From NCBI GenBank assembly GCA_944324855.1, contig CALUXY010000003.1, forward strand, positions 1 to 64,000: DNA of 64,000 nt, written 5' to 3'. The position numbers and the translations under genes are program-made. The number at the start of each line of letters is the position of its first letter. Within the stretch, counting starts at the first letter, position 1. Of the stretch, positions 33,821-43,255 are shown one piece after another. The notes beneath the pieces were generated by a model. That model did no database searches. It was not told where the DNA came from and was given only the letters and a program-made list of their open reading frames with translations. This DNA comes from Candidatus Gastranaerophilales bacterium. Its GTDB lineage: Bacteria; Cyanobacteriota; Vampirovibrionia; Gastranaerophilales; Gastranaerophilaceae.

Positions 33821-34084
33821 ATGTTAAAATTCCGGCTTTCTGATGAAACAAGGGTTATACTGAATAGAGATAAATCTGTTTCGAAATTGAGTAAAAAGCA
33901 GATTAACTATTACAACAGTCCTGAGTTTTATGCAAAGCATCCTGATTTAATGCCAAGAGATATATATTTGGCAAGTGGCAGAACTATATCTAGAAAAGAG
34001 ATTGACAATTATATAAGTAAAAATTTCAAGCCTTCTTTCAAAGATAGACTCAAAAAAATTTTTAATTTAAATAAAAGGAGATAA
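33821..34084 (+). CDS. Small basic protein between fabD and fabG
   Basis: An 87-residue protein, start set at MLKFRLSDE, one base after the fabD stop with AGGTG upstream. It is basic and probably helical (PSFKDRLKKIFNLNKRR at the end). No known family and no membrane segment. It lies 4 bp before fabG and must be co-transcribed. An unusual insertion in the otherwise standard fabD-fabG order. Function unknown. Confidence 0.65.
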   Translation: MLKFRLSDETRVILNRDKSVSKLSKKQINYYNSPEFYAKHPDLMPRDIYLASGRTISRKEIDNYISKNFKPSFKDRLKKIFNLNKRR

Positions 34085-34088
34085 ATAA

Positions 34089-34814
34089 ATGTCAGAAAAA
34101 GTAGCAATAGTAACAGGCGGTTCAAGAGGTATCGGCAGAGCTTGTGCATTAGAGCTTGCAAGAGCAGGATACGATATTGCAATCAATTATGCCGGTAATT
34201 CTGAAGCTGCAGAAAAAACAGTTGCAGATATAAAAGCATTAGGTGTTGATGCTGCAGCATATAAGTTTGACGTATCAAACAAGGAACAAGTTGACAAAGG
34301 TATTTCAGAAATCCTTGAAAAGTTCGGCAGAATAGATGTTCTTGTAAACAATGCCGGTATCACAAGAGATGGTTTATTTATGAGAATGTCGGCAGAAAAC
34401 TGGGATGCAGTTATCAATACAAATTTATCAAGCGCATTTTATGTTTCTCAGCCTGTAGTAAAGGTTATGATGAGACAAAGAAGCGGAGCTATTGTTAATA
34501 TGTCAAGTGTTGTAGGTGTATCCGGCAACGTAGGACAGGCTAATTATTCGGCTGCAAAAGCCGGTTTAATCGGTTTAACCAAAACTCTTGCAAAAGAATT
34601 AGGTTCAAGAGGTATCAGAGTTAATGCTGTTGCTCCTGGATTTATTAATACCGATATGACAAAGGATTTGGATACTTCAAAATTCTTAGACTTCATTTCA
34701 TTAAAGAGATTAGGAGAAGTTGAAGATATTGCAAAAGCTGTTAAATTTTTAGCAGTTGATACAGATTATGTAACAGGTCAAGTGTTAGAAGTTGACGGCG
34801 GTTTGATAATCTAG
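34089..34814 (+). CDS. fabG: 3-oxoacyl-ACP reductase
   Basis: NADPH-dependent reduction of 3-oxoacyl-ACP. A 241-residue short-chain dehydrogenase with TGGSRGIG (9-16), NNAG (87-90) and the catalytic S140, Y153 and K157 (NYSAAKAG). AAAAGGAGAT lies before the start. Normal length. Confidence 0.96.
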   Translation: MSEKVAIVTGGSRGIGRACALELARAGYDIAINYAGNSEAAEKTVADIKALGVDAAAYKFDVSNKEQVDKGISEILEKFGRIDVLVNNAGITRDGLFMRMSAENWDAVINTNLSSAFYVSQPVVKVMMRQRSGAIVNMSSVVGVSGNVGQANYSAAKAGLIGLTKTLAKELGSRGIRVNAVAPGFINTDMTKDLDTSKFLDFISLKRLGEVEDIAKAVKFLAVDTDYVTGQVLEVDGGLII

Positions 34815-34911
34815 TAATATATCTTAAAACATTTTGCAAAATTATCTTGAAATAGTATAATTAAAATTGAATAGTGATATTACGTTAAGAAGAAAAAGAG
34901 GAAAAGAAAAC

Positions 34912-35142
34912 ATGAGTACATTAGAAAAAGTTAAAAAAGTTGTAGTTGATCAATTAAGCGTTGATGAAAACTTAGTTACTCCTGAAGCAAGTTTTACAGC
35001 AGATTTAGGAGCAGATTCTTTAGATACAGTTGAATTAGTAATGGCTTTTGAAGAAGAATTTGGTTGCGAAATTCCTGATGAAGAAGCTGAAAAAATTCAA
35101 ACAGTTCAAGATGCAGTAGATTATATCGACGCACATTCATAA
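34912..35142 (+). CDS. acpP: Acyl carrier protein
   Basis: A 76-residue acidic carrier protein. S36 in [11 protein letters not shown] is the phosphopantetheine site. The start at 34912 is supported by the usual MSTLEKVKK opening and a purine-rich AAGAGGAAAAG upstream. Flanked by fabG and fabF as in most bacteria. Confidence 0.97.
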   Translation: MSTLEKVKKVVVDQLSVDENLVTPEASFTADLGADSLDTVELVMAFEEEFGCEIPDEEAEKIQTVQDAVDYIDAHS

Positions 35143-35221
35143 TCGGTAAAGGATTTAAATTACGAGAGGAGAATAAAATTTTCCTCTCGTAATCATATAA
35201 GAAGAAAAGGTTTAAAAGAAG

Positions 35222-36472
35222 ATGTCAAAACGAAGAGTTGTAGTAACAGGTATGGGAGCGGTAACACCTTTTGGTGTGGGTGTTAAGACTCTATGGGATA
35301 ACTTGCTAGCAGGTAATAGCGGAATAAGTTTAACAGAAGGATTAAGTGAAGGACATACAGTTCTTATTTCAGGTCAGGTAAAAGATTTTGACCCAGAACA
35401 ATATATTAATCCAAAAGATGCAAAACGTATGGATAGATATACTCAGTTTGCAATGGTTGCGGCAGACGAAGCAATTGCAGATGCAAAACTTGAAGGTATA
35501 GATGTTGATCCATACAAAATCGGTGTAATTGTAAGTTCTGCAGCCGGCGGTTTCAGAACATTAGAAAAGAGCCACAAATCTATTCTAGACAGAGGCCCTA
35601 CAAAATGTTCACCGTTTACAATTCCTATGATGATTGCTGATATGGCATCAGGCAGAATTTCAATGAAATATGGATTCAAAGGTATTAATAAAGCTGTTTT
35701 ATCTGCTTGTGCAACAGGTACACATTCAATTGGCGATGCATTCCGTGCTATTCAATGCGGTGATGCTGATATTGTTGTTGCAGGCGGCTGCGAAGCTACA
35801 ATTTGTGATATAGGTATTGGTGCATTTACTGCTGCTAAAACTTTATCAAAGAGAAATGATGAACCGCAAAAAGCAAGCAGACCTTATGACAAAGACAGAG
35901 ATGGTTTTATTATGTCCGAAGGTGCAGGTGTTTTAGTTCTTGAAGAATATGAAACAGCGAAAAAGCGCGGTGCACATATCTATGCTGAGGTTGTAGGTTA
36001 TGGCCAGTCTGCTGATGCTTATGATATGGTTGCTCCTTGTCCGGAAGGTAAAGGTGCTACAAAATCTATGGAATTTGCACTTCAAGATGCAGGCATGAAA
36101 CCTGAAGATATTCAGTACATTAATACTCACGGTACTAGTACAGGTCTTGGTGATATTGCTGAATCAAAAGCGGTTGAAAGATTGTTTGGCGACAAAGAAC
36201 ATAACAAAAATCTGTATGTATCTTCAACAAAGAGTATGCATGGTCACATGTTAGGTGCAACAGGTGCTGTTGAAAGTATCGCATGTATTGAAACTATCAA
36301 TAACAACATTGTTCCGCCAACTATTAATCTTGACAATCAGGATGAAGAAGTTGCTAATTTGAACTATGTTCCGCATAAAGCTCAAAAGGCTGAAATTCAT
36401 GCAGCATTAACAAATTCATTTGGATTTGGCGGTCACAACGCAACTTTGATTTTCAAAGAATGTAAAGAATAA
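35222..36472 (+). CDS. fabF: 3-oxoacyl-ACP synthase II
   Basis: Elongating condensing enzyme. 416 residues; catalytic C163 (SACATGTHS), H303 (NTHGTST) and H342 (KSMHGHMLGATGAVE). Begins RRVVVTGMGAVTPFG. Ends the operon at a strong terminator. No fabZ, fabI or accABCD gene occurs in the window. Confidence 0.96.
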   Translation: MSKRRVVVTGMGAVTPFGVGVKTLWDNLLAGNSGISLTEGLSEGHTVLISGQVKDFDPEQYINPKDAKRMDRYTQFAMVAADEAIADAKLEGIDVDPYKIGVIVSSAAGGFRTLEKSHKSILDRGPTKCSPFTIPMMIADMASGRISMKYGFKGINKAVLSACATGTHSIGDAFRAIQCGDADIVVAGGCEATICDIGIGAFTAAKTLSKRNDEPQKASRPYDKDRDGFIMSEGAGVLVLEEYETAKKRGAHIYAEVVGYGQSADAYDMVAPCPEGKGATKSMEFALQDAGMKPEDIQYINTHGTSTGLGDIAESKAVERLFGDKEHNKNLYVSSTKSMHGHMLGATGAVESIACIETINNNIVPPTINLDNQDEEVANLNYVPHKAQKAEIHAALTNSFGFGGHNATLIFKECKE

Positions 36473-36489
36473 AAATAAAATATAATCAT

Positions 36490-36525
36490 AAAAAGGGCTC
36501 AGTTAAATTTAACTGAGCCCTTTTT
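36490..36525 (+). terminator. Rho-independent terminator after fabF
   Basis: A 15-bp stem, AAAAAGGGCTCAGTT (36490-36504) and its complement (36511-36525), with loop AAATTT. The T tract on either side allows it to serve the convergent small gene too. Confidence 0.9.
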
Positions 36526-36528
36526 ATG

Positions 36529-36753
36529 TTATTTTGTTATTTTTTGCATAAAGTTATCAAATGAAGATTTTGTATTGTTACATAATTTGTTTATTTTATT
36601 TACTAAGTCTGTAGGTATTGTTTTTTTTATAGTATTAATTTTAGGAAGAATGTTTGATGGTTTTCCACCATTATCTCCAGCAGCAATTAAAATTTTTTTC
36701 ATTGGTTTCTTGTTTGTAATTTGTTTCATTGTTTGAAATTTTACTGACATCAT
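36529..36753 (-). CDS. Small basic protein, unknown
   Basis: A 74-residue Lys/Asn-rich protein with no signal peptide or known domain (MKKILIAAGDNGGKPSNILP in the middle). AAAAGGAG sits about seven bases before the ATG. Upstream, TAGCAAAT (G at 36812) and a TTAAAT about 16 bp downstream of it match the promoter shared by other lineage-specific genes here. Confidence 0.5.
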   Translation of the reverse strand: MMSVKFQTMKQITNKKPMKKILIAAGDNGGKPSNILPKINTIKKTIPTDLVNKINKLCNNTKSSFDNFMQKITK

Positions 36754-36811
36754 ATATTATCTCCTTTTATATTTTTTACAGTTAATTTAAAACTAAAAAA
36801 AAAAAAATTTG

Positions 36812-37753
36812 CTAGTTTAGTTTTATATCTTGATATTTTTTAACAATATTAATGTTTAACCCTAGTTTTTCAGGAGTAATGTCTAGAACTGTTTTATTTT
36901 TTTTTACCGCATAAATCGGTATATTTTGTTTATACCCTTCCAGAACCGGAATTGAGCCCATTGCATCATAAGGCATAATAAGAAAGTCTAAATCGTTAAT
37001 TGAATAACCGTTATTTTTTGTTAGTTTTGGTGCCTGCGATAATCCAAGCAATATGCATGGAAGATATGTAGGAGTAATATATTCTGCAGAACATCTCGGG
37101 TCAACAATCCTTTGTTCTATTTCAATATCTTCAAACGCAGGAGAATGTGCACAAGGGATTTGCAGTTCTCTTGATACATAGTGAGAAATGATTGCTTCAA
37201 CACCGCCTACAGGGTCAACACCTATACCTTCTGAATACTCATCAGATTCAGGTTCTTCAAATTTGCATACAATAGCAATTGCTTCCGCACCTTTTTTAAT
37301 TAGGCGTTTGGCAGATGTTAAAAGAGTTTTTATATTATTTACGCTGCCTGTTGAGATTCCAGATTCATCAATATTGAATCCGACTCCGACATTTTCATCT
37401 GTAATGTCCCACCCTATAATATCAATTCCATAGATTGTTTTTACTGCATTGATTGTATTTATATGGACATTGAGTATTCCTTGAGAGATTCCTTTATCAA
37501 ATATTACCCCAATCTTGTTATTAGAGCTTTCTTTTAGGTATATTTTACCCTTAAAAAATTCATCAAGAGAATAACCTTCTACATAGAGCATGTTATTTGT
37601 TATTCCTGAAAAACATCCAGCGTTAACAACATTAGGGTTAACAATGAGTTTGTTTTCTCTTGCAAATTCTCTTGCCCAGTATGATGCATCTCCTGCGAAT
37701 CCGCCTATTGATGCTCCTATTCCTGTTGGTACTATAAATGCTCCGAGTTTCAT
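36812..37753 (-). CDS. DUF3326 family protein
   Basis: A 313-residue protein of a family known from cyanobacteria and plants but of unknown function. It opens VPTGIGASIGGFAGDASYWA and contains GVDPVGGVEAIISHYVSREL, CSAEYITPTYLPCILLGLSQ and MPYDAMGSIPVLE, which fit an alpha/beta fold. No membrane segments. Its presence supports a cyanobacterial-lineage host. Monocistronic. Confidence 0.75.
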   Translation of the reverse strand: MKLGAFIVPTGIGASIGGFAGDASYWAREFARENKLIVNPNVVNAGCFSGITNNMLYVEGYSLDEFFKGKIYLKESSNNKIGVIFDKGISQGILNVHINTINAVKTIYGIDIIGWDITDENVGVGFNIDESGISTGSVNNIKTLLTSAKRLIKKGAEAIAIVCKFEEPESDEYSEGIGVDPVGGVEAIISHYVSRELQIPCAHSPAFEDIEIEQRIVDPRCSAEYITPTYLPCILLGLSQAPKLTKNNGYSINDLDFLIMPYDAMGSIPVLEGYKQNIPIYAVKKNKTVLDITPEKLGLNINIVKKYQDIKLN

Positions 37754-38097
37754 GCAACAATTTTAATTTAAAAAAAACTTGTGTTCAATATTTCAATTAA
37801 TTGTCTAATTTACACTAATTATTAAGAAAAGTTACTGTATTTTTACAAAATTTTACAATATAAATTTGACTCTAATTTAAAGAGATTCTCATTATAAGTC
37901 AATATTGATACGAAATTTTGTATTAAACAAAGATTTTTTAATTAAAATAAAATTAAAGTTTAAAAAACAATCATTTTTTATCTTAATATTAACTTTACAT
38001 CTTAAAAAATATTGGCAATTTTTTTTTTCTCCTGCTTTTAAATATATAGTGTGGTTGTTATAATTTTTATATCAACTAGTAATGATGTAGATTGTGT
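37754..38097 (+). promoter_or_regulatory. AT-rich gap with GGCAATT-type promoter
   Basis: A 344-bp gap with no ORF. TTGGCAATT (38012-38020) lies 18-22 bp before TAAATA/TATATA (38039-38048), matching the -35/-10 arrangement at 48371 and 48961. A 5' leader of about 45 nt without Shine-Dalgarno precedes the ATG at 38098. Nothing else seen. Confidence 0.4.
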
Positions 38098-39837
38098 ATG
38101 ATTAGTCAGTTTAGTTTAGATAGACAAAATAATTCAAATATAAATAGTTCATCTCTACAAAATAAAGGTTTAAAAAATAAACCTAATTTTACGGGGCGTG
38201 AAAAAGCCGGCGGAGTAGTTCTCGGTCTTGTTCAAAAATGTGAAAAAGAGCCGATGATAAATGTTGCGGTTATTGATTTATTGACTGCAATTTTACCGCG
38301 TTCGTTATGGGAATCATTAACAAATTTATTTGCAGGATTTGAAGCTTTTAGGCGAGAATCTTCCGGTTTAATTGTAAACTGTTTGATACCGGGATTTATT
38401 ACTTTAGGAATAGCTAAACTTGCAAATAATGGGATTATGGGGAAAGGGAAATCAAACCTTGCAAATTGCTGGGCAAGTTCTGATTCCATAAACAAAGTTA
38501 CAAATCACTATAAAGATGCAGAAAATACTGAAGCGTTTAAAGAAGGTATGAATATATTTAACGGCAATAAAACACATGCCAGAGTTTATGCTGTTAATTA
38601 TAATTTATTAAACGAAGCATCAGGCATTGACGGTTTTGATAAAAAAGCATTTAATCAAGCTATGTCAAAACAAGAAATGTCCGATGCTGCAGAAAAGCTA
38701 ACCAGAATAAGTTTTAAATATAAAGATGGTCAATTATCAAATGAATTAGTTGAAAAAACTCCTAAGAAGAGATTAAAAGCTATATTCAAATCTATATCAA
38801 GAAAAACACACATTGCGCAAGACGTTAAATTTGGGGAAGGGTTAGAAGCTGGTCTTGAAAGAACATTGACAGATACTCACCAGCTTGTAAAAGGAATGAT
38901 TAAAGAAGGTATCAAGCCTGAAAATGTTGCGGATTTTGTTAAACGTTCAAAACGATTACTCAAGACAAAGAGTATTCTTGGAATGGCTGTGATACTTCCA
39001 TTGGCAGCATCGATGCAGCATATTAACAGAAAAATTACTGAAAAACTTTCAGGTGTAAAAGGTGCTCCAATTCATAAGAGCTACGGCAAAGAAGACCATA
39101 AAAAAACTGAAGAAGAAATAAAAAATGAAAAACGTCAATTGATTGGCAAAAAGATTTGGGCAGTATCTTCAATGCTTGGTGTTGCAATGTTGTCAATGAT
39201 GAAACTTCCGACTCTTAAAACATTGAAGAATATTGTTCAATTTAAAGATCAATTCCCGACAATGGATCAAGCAAGAGCAATATCAGCAATAACCTTTGCA
39301 TCCCGTATGGCTGTTGCGGATGATAAAGCAGAACTTGATGAAGCTCATACAAGAGATATTGTAACTTTCTCTAGCATGTATTTCTTAGGTGATTATGGTG
39401 CAAAAGCTATGGCATCTCATTTGGAAAAGAAAACAGGTGTTGAACTGTTGAATAAAACATTTGATCCTAACAAAAATAAAGGTTTCTTTACAAAAGCTAA
39501 GAATTGGATTTTGAATACACATCTTAAATCTTCTGATGAATTAAGAGGTGTAGGTAAGGCATTTGAAAATGCAACAAAACTAAGAGCAAAATGTCAAATG
39601 GCAAATTTAGGAACGTCATTAGCTCTATTGGGAGTAATTGTTCCGATATATACTAGATTAAGAACCAATAAACATGACAGGCTTGAAGAAGCAAGATTAA
39701 AAGCAATGAAAAGTGGTACCCCTATACAAACTGTATCAGCGGGCGGAGTTAAGAATTCTTCCGGTATAAATTCCAGAGGATTGAATCCTCAATTCCCATC
39801 AATGAAACAGTTTAAAATGAAAGCAGAAGTGAAATAA
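38098..39837 (+). CDS. Lineage-specific membrane protein, first of tandem paralogues
   Basis: A 579-residue protein. The N-terminus is polar and ends in PNFTG, with no signal peptide. Four or so hydrophobic helices follow (for example VNCLIPGFITLGIA, KSILGMAVILPLAASM, AVSSMLGVAMLSM, LGTSLALLGVIVPIY). The region FPTMDQARAISAITFASRMA ... AHTRDIVTF aligns with SPTINQFKTVFGLAIASRLL ... VITKDVLGF of the next gene, so the two are paralogues. The start at ATG 38098 is preferred over TTG 38092. Function unknown; membrane location likely. Confidence 0.65.
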   Translation: MISQFSLDRQNNSNINSSSLQNKGLKNKPNFTGREKAGGVVLGLVQKCEKEPMINVAVIDLLTAILPRSLWESLTNLFAGFEAFRRESSGLIVNCLIPGFITLGIAKLANNGIMGKGKSNLANCWASSDSINKVTNHYKDAENTEAFKEGMNIFNGNKTHARVYAVNYNLLNEASGIDGFDKKAFNQAMSKQEMSDAAEKLTRISFKYKDGQLSNELVEKTPKKRLKAIFKSISRKTHIAQDVKFGEGLEAGLERTLTDTHQLVKGMIKEGIKPENVADFVKRSKRLLKTKSILGMAVILPLAASMQHINRKITEKLSGVKGAPIHKSYGKEDHKKTEEEIKNEKRQLIGKKIWAVSSMLGVAMLSMMKLPTLKTLKNIVQFKDQFPTMDQARAISAITFASRMAVADDKAELDEAHTRDIVTFSSMYFLGDYGAKAMASHLEKKTGVELLNKTFDPNKNKGFFTKAKNWILNTHLKSSDELRGVGKAFENATKLRAKCQMANLGTSLALLGVIVPIYTRLRTNKHDRLEEARLKAMKSGTPIQTVSAGGVKNSSGINSRGLNPQFPSMKQFKMKAEVK

Positions 39838-41537
39838 TGGAAACACAGTTAAACAAACAAATTAATAACAACTATTACAATAAGATAACCCCTCAACAAA
39901 ACGGAAATACTCCGGTATTTAAGGGTGTTACAGGCGTTGTAAACGGTGTAAGTAAATTCCTCGCCGATGAACCTGTTTGGGGGGCAACGGGTGTTGATAT
40001 TGGTTCTATGGTTGTACCAAGAACGTGGACTGATGTGAAAAAACGTGGTGCAGTTGCAGGGTTTGAAACTGGATTCAGAGAAGCTGAATCATCTGCAAAT
40101 GATGCTTTAATTGGTGTATACGGTGTTGCTGCAGGATCACTTATTGCAGGTGGTTTAAATAACAAATATGGTATTAAAATACATAGAATATTTGCATCTG
40201 ATGATGCCGCGAATGTCTTTTCTGCAAAATGGGAAAAACATAATGGTAATGTTTCTGAATTTGCAAAAGATGTTGTAGATAATTTAGAGGCATACAATCC
40301 AAACAGTAAGAATGCTAATGCAGAAGGCTTTGTAAAGATCCCAGAAAAACATAAACAGGGAATTATTGATGATTTAAAATATGTTGCTGAAGGTGACAGA
40401 AAAGGAATGTCTGAAAGATGGAAAAATGTCAAAAAACGTCTTTCTGTCAAATTATTGGAAGCTACAGGCACTGAGCAGGAATTCAGACTTATTCATAATG
40501 ATGGTACCGCTAAAAAAGTGACTGTTGCAAATTCAAAAACAATGTTTGAAAATTTCTACAGATTATCTGAAGCATTAAAATCTGATAAGGTTAAGGGTAA
40601 AGTTGGAGAATTTGTCAAATCTTATAAAGGATTCGGTAAAACAAGAACTGCAATTGGTATTGCAATTGCCGGTGTATTTGCTGTTGTTGCACAACCTTTA
40701 AATGTATATCTTTCAAAGAAAAGGACAGGTTCAGATGGTTTTGTAGGTGTTGAAGGCCGTAAAAAAGATAATTCTACAAGCTTTAAGATGTTAAAACTTG
40801 CAAGCGGTATCGGTATGATGACAATAGCTCTTGCATCTATGGGTGCTTTGGCTAAAAATCCTCTTAAGATACCGAAGCTGTTTATTGAAAAGAACCAATA
40901 TAAAGGAAAAAGCCCTACTATTAATCAATTCAAGACAGTTTTTGGTCTTGCAATAGCCTCACGTTTATTGGCTGCAAGAGATAAAGATGAACATCGAGAA
41001 GTTATTACAAAAGATGTTCTCGGGTTCTTCAACTGGTTAATGCTGGGTAAAGTTGTTAACCAATTAATTTTACATAAATTCCAGGCAAAAGATGCTAATT
41101 TGTTAAAGCGTGCGCCATTACCTCAAAACGCAACCAAATTACAAAAAATTGGTAATTTCTTGTCTTCATCTATTGCAACTCATTCAGAAGTTGTAATTGA
41201 TGGTTTGAGAAAAGAAAGACCTGATATTAAATCAATGATAAAACCTGATGGTAAAGCGATGAAATTTAGTGAAATGTTAAAACTTTTACCTAAAGGCGGA
41301 CAGGCAAGAAAGAATTTATTCTTATTGAACATTGCGCAGTGGGCAGGGTATGTATATTCTGCATTAGTTCTGGGTATTGGTATTCCAAATTTGAATATAT
41401 ACTTAACTAATTTGAGTGAAAAACATAAAAAGGCTAAAATGGCTCAAGCAAAACAAAGTATTCAGCCGGATAAAGATAGTATAGCAATCAATAAACAGGT
41501 AGAAAAGACAGCATTTTCTCAAATTAAAACTCATTAA
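39837..41537 (+). CDS. Lineage-specific membrane protein, second of tandem paralogues
   Basis: A 566-residue paralogue of the preceding protein. Its ATG overlaps the previous stop by one base (TAATG), so translation is coupled. The polar N-terminus ends in PVFKG, followed by VWGATGVDIGSMVVPRTW. Hydrophobic helices include TAIGIAIAGVFAVVAQPL, GIGMMTIALASMGAL and AGYVYSALVLGIGIP. The strict coupling suggests a heteromeric complex in equal amounts. The 3' end overlaps the convergent tmk by 14 bp. Confidence 0.65.
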   Translation: METQLNKQINNNYYNKITPQQNGNTPVFKGVTGVVNGVSKFLADEPVWGATGVDIGSMVVPRTWTDVKKRGAVAGFETGFREAESSANDALIGVYGVAAGSLIAGGLNNKYGIKIHRIFASDDAANVFSAKWEKHNGNVSEFAKDVVDNLEAYNPNSKNANAEGFVKIPEKHKQGIIDDLKYVAEGDRKGMSERWKNVKKRLSVKLLEATGTEQEFRLIHNDGTAKKVTVANSKTMFENFYRLSEALKSDKVKGKVGEFVKSYKGFGKTRTAIGIAIAGVFAVVAQPLNVYLSKKRTGSDGFVGVEGRKKDNSTSFKMLKLASGIGMMTIALASMGALAKNPLKIPKLFIEKNQYKGKSPTINQFKTVFGLAIASRLLAARDKDEHREVITKDVLGFFNWLMLGKVVNQLILHKFQAKDANLLKRAPLPQNATKLQKIGNFLSSSIATHSEVVIDGLRKERPDIKSMIKPDGKAMKFSEMLKLLPKGGQARKNLFLLNIAQWAGYVYSALVLGIGIPNLNIYLTNLSEKHKKAKMAQAKQSIQPDKDSIAINKQVEKTAFSQIKTH

Positions 41538-42132
41538 TATAAGTTATAATTTGATTATGAATGTTTTCAATAGAATCTTTGCCGTTAATTAGCTTAACTC
41601 TCTTGGGTTCCTGTTTAGATATTTCAATATAGCCGTTTCGGACACGGTTAAAAAATTCTATACCTGCACTTTCCATTCTGTCACGTGCTTTTCCTATTCG
41701 CTCAAGAGATGTTTTAACGTCTATGTCCGGAATAAAGGTTAAATCCGGTTTTATCCCGCTTGTTGCAATGTTGTTTAAATAATGAATTTGTTTTAAATCC
41801 AAACCTCTTCCGTATCCTTGATATGCGACAGTTGAATCAGTATGTCTGTCACAGATTACAATAATCCCTTTCTCAATGGCAGGTTTTATTATTGTATCAA
41901 TATGCTGAGCCCTGTCTGCAAGAAATAAGAATGATTCACAGTTTGAAGAAACATCGCCTTCATAATTTAGAAGAATTTCTCTTAATTTTTCTCCAAGTCC
42001 TTTTGCTCCTGGTTCTCTTGTTAACAGTACATTTTTGCCCTGTTTTTCAAGTGAATTTTTCAATAACTCAATTTGAGTTGTTTTTCCGCAGCCATCTATT
42101 CCTTCAAATGTTATGAACAATCCTTTTTTCAT
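41524..42132 (-). CDS. tmk: Thymidylate kinase
   Basis: Phosphorylates dTMP to dTDP. 202 residues; the P-loop is EGIDGCGKTT (10-19), then TREPGAKGLGEKLREILL, ICDRHTDSTVAYQGYGRGLD and a LID segment RIGKARDRME. Normal length. GAGGT lies before the ATG. Confidence 0.95.
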   Translation of the reverse strand: MKKGLFITFEGIDGCGKTTQIELLKNSLEKQGKNVLLTREPGAKGLGEKLREILLNYEGDVSSNCESFLFLADRAQHIDTIIKPAIEKGIIVICDRHTDSTVAYQGYGRGLDLKQIHYLNNIATSGIKPDLTFIPDIDVKTSLERIGKARDRMESAGIEFFNRVRNGYIEISKQEPKRVKLINGKDSIENIHNQIITYINEF

Positions 42133-42259
42133 AAAAACCTCTCATTCTTGATGATTATATTTTGGCATGTAGTTGACAATTTCGCAAGATTGCTATATAA
42201 AAGAAAATATATTAAACAACTTTTGAAAAAATCAATTATTATAATATTGAGGTAATAAA

Positions 42260-43255
42260 ATGAAAAAAATATTTATTTGTTTATTTATGTTATTATTAGT
42301 GGCAGACTCCGCTTATGCTAAAGAGTCAGATAGTATTAAAGATGCTTATAAAAATATAAATAGTTTTTGTAAAATACAAAATATAAAAGAACTTGATAGT
42401 TTTATTAATAGCAATCCATATTCTAAAAAAGCAATAATTGAAAATGATGAAAAACTAGTGTTGGATTGTATAAAAAATAAATGTAATGATGAAGTTTTTA
42501 ACGTTTTAATTAAAAATGGACTTGATGTAAACAAATTAGATAATGCTCCTCTTGAATATGCAATAAAAAAAAATAATGTGGATGCGGTTCGTGTCTTAAT
42601 AGAAAATGGAGTAGATGTTAACAGGTGGTATCCTCATAAAGATATGGCAATAATTTACGCCGCTAAAAAGGGAAATCCTGAAATAATTAAACTTTTAGTA
42701 GATGCTAATGCGAATTTGAATATAACTGATAACAAACAAAATACACCTCTCTTGATTCTATGTAAAAAACATCCTGACAGCCAAGGAGTATATTATATGA
42801 TAGCAGCCGGAGCAGATTTGTTCAAAATGAATAAATATGATGTTTCAGCTTATATGGTTCTTCCTTCAAATAAACAAAGTGAAATTTTAGACTATTATAA
42901 TAAATCTACTTCCAAACTTTTATCAAAAAGATTTGTTAATAAAAATAAAAAATATGTAACTGCTGTTTATGGTGTTCCTGATAAAAAAATTTATCTTGAT
43001 AATAATTCTGAATCCTGGGAATACTTAAATGAAAATCAACATTATATACAATTAAGATCTTCATCAAACGGTCTTGCAAATTATAGTTCTTACAGAGCCT
43101 CATCTAGTTATACAAATACTAACAGGTACTCCACTGTAGATACGAAATATTATGGCGGATTTACTATTAAAGTAGAAAAGAAAACAATATTTAACTTTGA
43201 CAATAATAATGTATCTTCTGTTAAATATGTGTCTTCTTTTAATACATATCGTTAA
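42260..43255 (+). CDS. Secreted ankyrin-repeat protein
   Basis: A 331-residue exported protein: signal peptide (MKKIFICLFMLLLVADSAYA), then four to five ankyrin repeats (about residues 75-215; PLEYAIKKNNVDAVRVLIEN, IIYAAKKGNPEIIKLLVDAN). The C-terminal domain, rich in Ser, Tyr and Asn (LRSSSNGLANYSSYRASSSY), may be surface or periplasmic. Ankyrin arrays bind proteins. GAGGT precedes the ATG. Convergent with, and overlapping by 4 bp, the solute-binding gene. Confidence 0.8.
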   Translation: MKKIFICLFMLLLVADSAYAKESDSIKDAYKNINSFCKIQNIKELDSFINSNPYSKKAIIENDEKLVLDCIKNKCNDEVFNVLIKNGLDVNKLDNAPLEYAIKKNNVDAVRVLIENGVDVNRWYPHKDMAIIYAAKKGNPEIIKLLVDANANLNITDNKQNTPLLILCKKHPDSQGVYYMIAAGADLFKMNKYDVSAYMVLPSNKQSEILDYYNKSTSKLLSKRFVNKNKKYVTAVYGVPDKKIYLDNNSESWEYLNENQHYIQLRSSSNGLANYSSYRASSSYTNTNRYSTVDTKYYGGFTIKVEKKTIFNFDNNNVSSVKYVSSFNTYR

